A stretch of DNA of 64,000 nt from assembly GCF_035994185.1 (NCBI RefSeq), contig NZ_CP108538.1, forward strand, positions 3,720,001 through 3,784,000, given 5' to 3'. The notes below the pieces were generated by a model. That model ran no database searches and was not told the DNA's origin. It saw only the letters and a program-made list of their open reading frames with translations. The stretch is from Streptomyces sp. NBC_01217. Lineage in GTDB: Bacteria; Actinomycetota; Actinomycetes; Streptomycetales; Streptomycetaceae. Positions 59,327 to 64,000 of the stretch are shown one piece after another (within the stretch, counting starts at the first letter, position 1; every line of letters begins with the position of its first letter). Made by a program: the position numbers and the translations under genes.

Positions 59327-59557
59327 ATGCGCGAAAACACCACAGGAGGGCAGCCCAAGGGGATGAGCCGAGAAGACCTGTTGGCCTTGCCGGTAGCCGT
59401 TGACCTGGAAACGAGCAATCGCGCCCTGGGGCTTGGCCGAAGCAAGGGGTATGAGCTGGCGAAGCGGGGCGCGTACCCGTGCAAGGTCCTGCGGCTCGGT
59501 AACGCCTACCGCGTCGTGACCGCAGACCTGCTGAATCTGCTCGGGCTGGCGGCATGA
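59327..59557 (+). CDS. xis: Excisionase-like MerR/AlpA-type DNA-binding protein
   Basis: A 76-residue winged-helix protein. DLETSNRALGLGRSKGYELA is the helix-turn-helix, followed by YPCKVLRLGNAYRVVTADLL, the wing, as in Xis proteins of actinomycete integrative elements. ATG 59327 has AAAGGGA six bases upstream. It is divergent from the XRE regulator and leads the plus-strand module. Confidence 0.8.
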   Translation: MRENTTGGQPKGMSREDLLALPVAVDLETSNRALGLGRSKGYELAKRGAYPCKVLRLGNAYRVVTADLLNLLGLAA

Positions 59558-59660
59558 AGGGACGGCAGCCTAGCAAAGCGTTCTGCGTTGAGCTGACACA
59601 GAATCGCTGGACTGTTGGCAGGAGTGGACGTACGGTCCGTGTTCCCTCGGGGTACGAAGT

Positions 59661-59690
59661 GGGCCTCCGGCGAGGCAACGCCGGAGGCCC
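59661..59690 (+). terminator. Strong hairpin in the leader between xis and the DUF3631 gene
   Basis: GGGCCTCCGGCG and CGCCGGAGGCCC form a perfect 12-bp stem with a 6-base loop. It lies in a 215-base stretch (59558-59772) that I take as non-coding. It could terminate or attenuate transcription between xis and the downstream genes. Confidence 0.6.
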
Positions 59691-59772
59691 GAGCAGCCCC
59701 GAACGGCCCTGGAAGAACCAACCCGGCGGCAAGGGCAGGCAAGCCCACCACCGCCAGACGAGGAGCTGCCCC

Positions 59773-61008
59773 GTGGAACACGCGGGAACCGAGCCCTATT
59801 CCACCCCTGACAAGCCCTCCTGGCCGCCGGTCGCCATACCCGGCCAGCCGACGGGCCGCCCTGCTTCACCGGGAGAGCCGCACGCAGCCGTCTCCGAGGC
59901 TGCCCCGGTATCCGAGGGGGAGCAGGTGCTGACGGAGCTGCGGGAGCAGATCCGTCATTACGTCGTACTGCCCAGCGAGGAAGCGTTCACGGCAGTGACG
60001 TTGTGGGTGGCGGCGACCCATCTGCAGACGGCATGGCAGCACGCTCCGCGGCTGGCCGTGGTCGGGCCTGCAAAGCGCTGCGGCAAGTCACGGCTGCTGG
60101 ACGTGATCACGGAGAGCGTCCACAACCCGCTGATCACGGTCAACGCGTCGGCCGCCGCGGTGTTCCGGTCGATCACCGCCACACCGCCCACCCTGCTGGT
60201 CGACGAGGCCGACACTCTCTTCGGCTCCGCGAAGGTCGCGGAGAAGAACGAGGAGATGCGTGGCCTGCTCAACGCAGGGCACCAGCGCAACCGCCCCACC
60301 CTCCGGGTCAGTGGACCCAACCACGAGGTGGCGAAGTTCCCCACCTTCGCCATGGCCGCCCTCGCCGGCATCGGTGACCTGCCGGACACGATCATGGACC
60401 GGTCGATCGTCATCCGGATGCGCCGCCGCAGGCCGGGCGAGAAGGTGGCGGAGTTCCGTACCTTCCGGGACACCCCGCCCCTCCACGCCCTGCGCGACCG
60501 GCTCGCCGCCTGGCTGGCCCCGCTCCACGCCGAGGCGATGGAGCTGACACCGGCCATGCCGGTCGAAGACCGTGCGGCCGACACCTGGCAGCCGCTGGTG
60601 ACCGTCGCCGACCTCGCCGGCGGAGCATGGCCCGACCTCGCCCGCACTGCCTGCCGTGTCATGGCCAAGCACGAGGCAGAGCAGGACCAGGACAGCAGTA
60701 GCCTCGGCATCCGCCTCCTGGCCGACATCCGCCGTGCCTTCGCCACCGAAGGCAATCCGCCGGCTCTCCGTACCAGTCGGCTCCTCGACATCCTCAACCA
60801 GGACGCCGAAACCCCCTGGCCGGAGTACACCACCAACGGCCTGACTCCTCGGGGCCTGCAGATCCTGCTCAAGGAGTACGGCATCAGCTCCGCCCCCCGC
60901 CGCTTCCACGGCAACGTCCAGGCCCGGGGCTACGCCCTCCTGCATTTCACCGACTCCTGGGCACGCTACTGCCCCGAGCCCGTACCGGAAGCCACGACCG
61001 GGGCCTGA
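59773..61008 (+). CDS. DUF3631 ATPase of the mobile element
   Basis: A 411-residue P-loop protein. The Walker A motif is VVGPAKRCGKSRLLD near residue 100 and Walker B is TLLVDEADTLFG. DRSIVIRMRRRRPGEKVAEF follows, and the C-terminal 150 residues are DUF3631, ending in a helix-rich winged segment (TPRGLQILLKEYGISSAPRR). Related proteins are common on actinomycete plasmids and integrative elements and may serve replication or partition. GTG 59773 has GAGGAG seven bases upstream; an open frame back to ATG 59554 crosses a strong hairpin and is less likely coding. Confidence 0.82.
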   Translation: MEHAGTEPYSTPDKPSWPPVAIPGQPTGRPASPGEPHAAVSEAAPVSEGEQVLTELREQIRHYVVLPSEEAFTAVTLWVAATHLQTAWQHAPRLAVVGPAKRCGKSRLLDVITESVHNPLITVNASAAAVFRSITATPPTLLVDEADTLFGSAKVAEKNEEMRGLLNAGHQRNRPTLRVSGPNHEVAKFPTFAMAALAGIGDLPDTIMDRSIVIRMRRRRPGEKVAEFRTFRDTPPLHALRDRLAAWLAPLHAEAMELTPAMPVEDRAADTWQPLVTVADLAGGAWPDLARTACRVMAKHEAEQDQDSSSLGIRLLADIRRAFATEGNPPALRTSRLLDILNQDAETPWPEYTTNGLTPRGLQILLKEYGISSAPRRFHGNVQARGYALLHFTDSWARYCPEPVPEATTGA

Positions 61009-61025
61009 CCCGGCGCGACCCGGCG

Positions 61026-61086
61026 CGACTCGTCTCTGCGCAGGTCAGAGCGGTGACGAGTCGGGACCCGGTGACGAGTCGACTCG
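61026..61086. repeat. Cluster of short repeats, candidate replication or transfer origin
   Basis: The direct repeats CGGTGACGAGTCG at 61051-61063 and 61069-61081, an inverse copy CGACTCGTC at 61026-61034, and a perfect 12-bp palindrome CGAGTCGACTCG at 61075-61086 sit in the 195-base gap between the DUF3631 and DUF2637 genes. A weaker copy GACGAGTTG follows at about 61128. Such iteron-like clustering fits an origin or a protein-binding site. Confidence 0.5.
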
Positions 61087-61203
61087 ATGTCACCTCCGCA
61101 CCCGTACCTGCCCTGACCAGGCACGCGACGAGTTGCGACGGGTCACTCCCACCCGCCACCGGGCCACACCAGTCCCACCTCCGTACTCCTGGAGCGCTTC
61201 CCC

Positions 61204-62013
61204 TTGCCTTCTCCCACCTTCACCGCGGCACCTTCCCCTGCCCCGGTGCCCTTGACCGCAGCGATCCGCACGGGCGTGGCGCTGCTGGCCGTGGCAGCCT
61301 TCGCGCTTTCCTACGACGCCCTGCGTCAGATGGCCGCCGCCAGCCACATCCACCCGGCGCTCACCTACGCCTTCCCGCTCGTCATCGACGGGTTCATCGC
61401 CATCGGGATCGGCGCCCTGCTCGTCCTGCGGACCGCGCCCCTGTCCGCCCGCCTCTACGTCTCGGCGCTGGTCGGCACCGCCACCGCCACAAGCATCTGG
61501 GCCAACGTCCTGCACGCCATCCGCCTCAACCAGCAGACCCGCCACAACGGGCTCTCCCTCGACGACCTCACCGTCGGGGCCATCTCCGCCATCGCGCCAC
61601 TCGCCCTGGCCGGAGCCGTCCACTTCTACCTCCTCGTCGCCCGGCGCCCCGATACCCCTGACCGCCACAACCCCGAAGACCGCCACGAACCCGCCAAGGA
61701 ACACCAGACCGGCCCGCTCGCTCCGCCAGCCGTCACGGACACCGACGACGGCGTGCCTGGGCCACCCGCGAAGCGAGAGACGGAGACGCCACAGCAGCCT
61801 GGGAAGCCGGGAAGCAAACGGCCGAGCGTTTCCCGAGAGCAGGCCGTGGCTATCGGCCGCACGGCTCCGCTCGGACGAGCCGGCCGTGCCTCGCGCCGCA
61901 GCATCGAGAAGGCAGTCAGGGACGAGGGTTTCGGGATCTCCCGAAGCCGTCTGGATGAGGTCAAGGACCTGCTGCAGGCCGAGCTCGACGCCGCCACCAC
62001 AAGCAACGGCTGA
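61204..62013 (+). CDS. DUF2637 membrane protein (Spd-like)
   Basis: A 269-residue protein with four TM helices in the first 150 residues (AIRTGVALLAVAAFALSYDA, TYAFPLVIDGFIAIGIGALL, LYVSALVGTATATSIWANVL and LTVGAISAIAPLALAGAVHF). A Pro/Glu-rich linker and a C-terminal DNA-binding-like helical segment follow (SRRSIEKAVRDEGFGISRSR). DUF2637 proteins are typical of streptomycete plasmids and integrative elements, where some aid intramycelial spread. TTG 61204 has GGAG ten bases upstream. It lies between the DUF3631 gene and the mob genes. Confidence 0.83.
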   Translation: MPSPTFTAAPSPAPVPLTAAIRTGVALLAVAAFALSYDALRQMAAASHIHPALTYAFPLVIDGFIAIGIGALLVLRTAPLSARLYVSALVGTATATSIWANVLHAIRLNQQTRHNGLSLDDLTVGAISAIAPLALAGAVHFYLLVARRPDTPDRHNPEDRHEPAKEHQTGPLAPPAVTDTDDGVPGPPAKRETETPQQPGKPGSKRPSVSREQAVAIGRTAPLGRAGRASRRSIEKAVRDEGFGISRSRLDEVKDLLQAELDAATTSNG

Positions 62014-62035
62014 TACTCGCAGCCCACGTCCCCCA

Positions 62036-62073
62036 GCCCGTTCCTCCCGTGAATCAGGACGGGAGGAACGGGC
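62036..62073. promoter_or_regulatory. 15-bp perfect hairpin upstream of mobC, candidate oriT
   Basis: GCCCGTTCCTCCCGT (62036-62050) and ACGGGAGGAACGGGC (62059-62073) pair perfectly around an 8-base loop. It lies 33 bases before mobC and 686 bases before the relaxase. Origin-of-transfer inverted repeats are usually found next to mob genes; a terminator for the DUF2637 gene is the alternative, though no T-run follows. Confidence 0.5.
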
Positions 62074-62106
62074 CCTCTCCCTCCACCACCGCTTGCAGGA
62101 GCCCAC

Positions 62107-62763
62107 ATGCACAGCCCCGACCACGAACCCTCGTCATCACAGCAGCAGCTGACCTCCTCCCCAGCACCAGGCGGAGCAAGGTATCCCGCTGGACCGTCCA
62201 CGGGCCGGTTCCACGGGGAAGCCTCCGCCCCGGGGGTGGCGGAGGCACTCGGGCACCAGGGGGTGCCCGAGGAGGAGCAGCTGGTCGGCACCACCGCGTA
62301 CCCGCCGCTCCCGCGCGCCGCCGAAGCCGCCGCCCTCCACCGCGTCGCCCGACGCCGTCGGCGCGATCCGAACGGCCAGCGCAAGCAGCGTGTCGACGCC
62401 CGCTACAGCGTCGGCGAGAAGGCGGACATCCTGCGCGTGGCCCGGTCGCTGAACATCGCCGGCGCGCACTACGTCGGCGCCGTCGTCATGGCCCACGTGC
62501 ACGGCGACCTGGCCCTGCCCGGCCAGCGCACCGCGCTCGACGACTACATCGACGAGCTGACCGCTCTGCGTGGCGAGGTCGCCAGGATCGGCCACAACGT
62601 CAACCAGATCGCCAAGAGGCTCAACTCCGGCGGACATCCACACCCTGGGGACAGCAGGCTTCTCGCCCGCGCCGAGCAGACCCTGGCATCGGTCGGCGCC
62701 ACCGTCCGCCACATCGCCGCCGCCACGAACCAGGCCGTGTCCACCACGAAGGCCCCCCGGTGA
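62107..62763 (+). CDS. mobC: MobC-like relaxosome accessory protein
   Basis: A 218-residue protein. The first 80 residues are Pro/Gly/Ala-rich. The MobC domain follows, with DARYSVGEKADILRVARSLN, a ribbon-helix-helix type DNA-binding start, and LRGEVARIGHNVNQIAKRLN, the MobC signature. It helps a relaxase open the transfer origin. ATG 62107 has AGGAG six bases upstream, and the stop overlaps the relaxase start (GTGA). Confidence 0.88.
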   Translation: MHSPDHEPSSSQQQLTSSPAPGGARYPAGPSTGRFHGEASAPGVAEALGHQGVPEEEQLVGTTAYPPLPRAAEAAALHRVARRRRRDPNGQRKQRVDARYSVGEKADILRVARSLNIAGAHYVGAVVMAHVHGDLALPGQRTALDDYIDELTALRGEVARIGHNVNQIAKRLNSGGHPHPGDSRLLARAEQTLASVGATVRHIAAATNQAVSTTKAPR

Positions 62764-64000
62764 TCGCGAAGATCAGCGGCGGCAAGGACACCGGGGGCCT
62801 GATCCGCTATCTGTTCGACACCGTCAGGGCCAAGAGCCACACCGACCCCCACCTCGTCGCCTCCTGGGACGGCTTCGCCCCCGACCCCGGCCGCGCCGAC
62901 GACATCGACGCCACGAGGAAGCTCCTCGTGGCGGACCTCGACCTCCACGTCAAGCAGGCCAGGCGTCTGGGCCGTGCCCCCGAGCGCCACGTGTGGCACT
63001 GCTCGGTCCGTGCCGCGCCCGAGGACCGGATCCTCGACGACGAGGAGTGGGCCCACGTCGCCCGCCGGATCGTCGCCGCCACCGGCATCGCGCCCGAAGG
63101 TGACCCGGACGGCTGCCGCTGGGTCGCCGTGCGCCACGCCCCCGACCACATCCACATCGCCGCCACCAAGGTCCGCGCCGACCTGCGCACCGCCCGCCAC
63201 TGGAACGACTACCTCACCGCCGACCGCGAACTCGCCGCCATCGAGAAAGAACACGGCCTCTTCGAGGTCGTCCGCGGGGACCGCACGGCCGCCAAGCGAC
63301 CCACCCGTGCCGAACAGGAGAAGGCCCGCCGCGCCGGCCACGACAAGACCGCCCCCGAACGCCTGCGCGCCCTCGTCCGCACCGCCGTGGCCGCCGCAAC
63401 CGGCATGGAGGAGTTCATCCAGTTCCTCAGCCACACCGAGGGCGTGCTCGCCGAGGTCGTTTACTTCCCCTCCGGCGACGTACGCGGCTACAAGGTCGCC
63501 CTCACCGACGGCGCCGACGCACCGATCTGGTACTCGGGTTCCAAGCTCGCCCCGGACCTCTCCCTCCCCAAGATCCAAGAACGCCTGGCCAGCACCGCCC
63601 CGCAGCCCACCATCCAGCCGGGCGTGCGCCGGACCAACCCCTGGCACCATGCCACCGCCGCCACCGAACGCATCCCCCACCATCTCGCCCAGGACGACGA
63701 CCACGCCTCCCAGGCCCACCTCGCCGCCTTCGGCGAAGCCCTCGACGCCCTCCCCCTCCTCGCGCCCCACCCCCTGAAGTCCCAACTCCGCGAAGCGGCA
63801 TTCGTGTTCGAGCGCGCCACCCGCTCCCGCATCCACGCCGAACACCACCACGCCCGCGCCCTGCGCGGCGCCATCCGCGCCATGGTCCGCGAGCCCGCGC
63901 CCAAGGAGGGCGCCGCGCTGGCGATGCTCCTCGACGCCGCGATCCTCGTCGTCATCGCCGCCTCGCACTGGCACCAGCTCCGCCACCACGACCAGCAGGT
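62760..64000 (+). CDS. Relaxase / mobilization nuclease, 3' end outside window
   Basis: An open frame of 413 codons with no stop before the right edge. It begins VIAKISGGKDTGGLIRYLFD, with the nicking domain in the first 200 residues. The metal-binding His set is His126, His130 and His132 in AVRHAPDHIHIAATKVR, and RHWNDYLTADRELAAIEKEHG follows, as in MobA/VirD2-type relaxases. No obvious catalytic Tyr is settled; the conserved Tyr17 in IRYLFD is the best candidate. GTG 62760 overlaps the mobC stop. A hydrophobic stretch (ALAMLLDAAILVVIAASHW) close to the edge may be a membrane segment. Confidence 0.87.
   Translation, partial: MIAKISGGKDTGGLIRYLFDTVRAKSHTDPHLVASWDGFAPDPGRADDIDATRKLLVADLDLHVKQARRLGRAPERHVWHCSVRAAPEDRILDDEEWAHVARRIVAATGIAPEGDPDGCRWVAVRHAPDHIHIAATKVRADLRTARHWNDYLTADRELAAIEKEHGLFEVVRGDRTAAKRPTRAEQEKARRAGHDKTAPERLRALVRTAVAAATGMEEFIQFLSHTEGVLAEVVYFPSGDVRGYKVALTDGADAPIWYSGSKLAPDLSLPKIQERLASTAPQPTIQPGVRRTNPWHHATAATERIPHHLAQDDDHASQAHLAAFGEALDALPLLAPHPLKSQLREAAFVFERATRSRIHAEHHHARALRGAIRAMVREPAPKEGAALAMLLDAAILVVIAASHWHQLRHHDQQ

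Overview
The window is a high-GC actinomycete chromosome segment, almost certainly from Streptomyces. The evidence is a GC-biased third codon position throughout, many GTG/TTG starts, ATGA/GTGA overlaps between neighbouring genes, a HrdD-type sigma factor, SepX, DUF6227, a large MoeA-like Glp, and an integrated actinomycete element at a tRNA gene.

Layout. 1-2.4 kb: end of a GNAT acetyltransferase, a PF04672-type methyltransferase and a complete secreted sialidase. 2.6-8.8 kb: tRNA-Ala(CGC), then a minus-strand core block sepX/glpR, RimJ-like acetyltransferase, mog, moaC, glp (MoeA family) and galU, with a divergent 5-formyl-THF cyclo-ligase gene. 8.7-17.8 kb: penicillin-acylase family hydrolase, K+/H+ antiporter, MFS, FmdB zinc ribbon, mtnP, SAF-domain protein and mscL. 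17.8-23.3 kb: a tightly coupled operon for a membrane molybdenum/iron-sulfur oxidoreductase (b-type cytochrome-like subunit, MopB catalytic subunit, four-cluster ferredoxin, Rieske protein, small membrane protein). 23.4-23.8 kb: a collapsed pyruvate formate-lyase gene below a Rex-type operator and two DevR/OsdR-like boxes. 23.9-38.4 kb: LtrA-like protein, P1 peptidase, DUF6227, two drug-type MFS exporters with nearby regulators (WYL, TetR), hrdD, a MarR/LigB dioxygenase pair and a secreted M6 metalloprotease. 38.4-48.9 kb: acyl-CoA ligase, GT-C-like membrane protein, a cytochrome-b/sulfite-oxidase-type fusion, a methyltransferase/DUF2064/GT2 operon, a two-component system and an epimerase carrying a Cys-rich insert. 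49-56.4 kb: Ser/Thr kinase, then an RcnA-like exporter, TPR protein and DUF4331 protein divergent from a SigK-like ECF sigma factor and its RskA-like anti-sigma factor.

56.8-64 kb: an integrative mobilizable or conjugative element inserted at tRNA-Arg(CCT): tyrosine integrase, XRE regulator, excisionase, DUF3631 ATPase, DUF2637 membrane protein, MobC and a relaxase that runs off the right edge. The right attachment site lies outside the window.

How the parts fit. Molybdenum cofactor genes (mog, moaC, glp) lie within 20-40 kb of two molybdenum enzymes, although glp next to sepX may instead serve cell division. The oxidoreductase operon, the pfl relic and the Rex/DevR-like sites together suggest an oxygen-limitation locus that has partly decayed. 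Two sites match the SigR consensus exactly (GGAAT-N18-GTT), one before hrdD and one before fmdB. The fmdB site abuts a CIRCE element, so that zinc-ribbon gene appears wired to both disulfide stress and heat shock.
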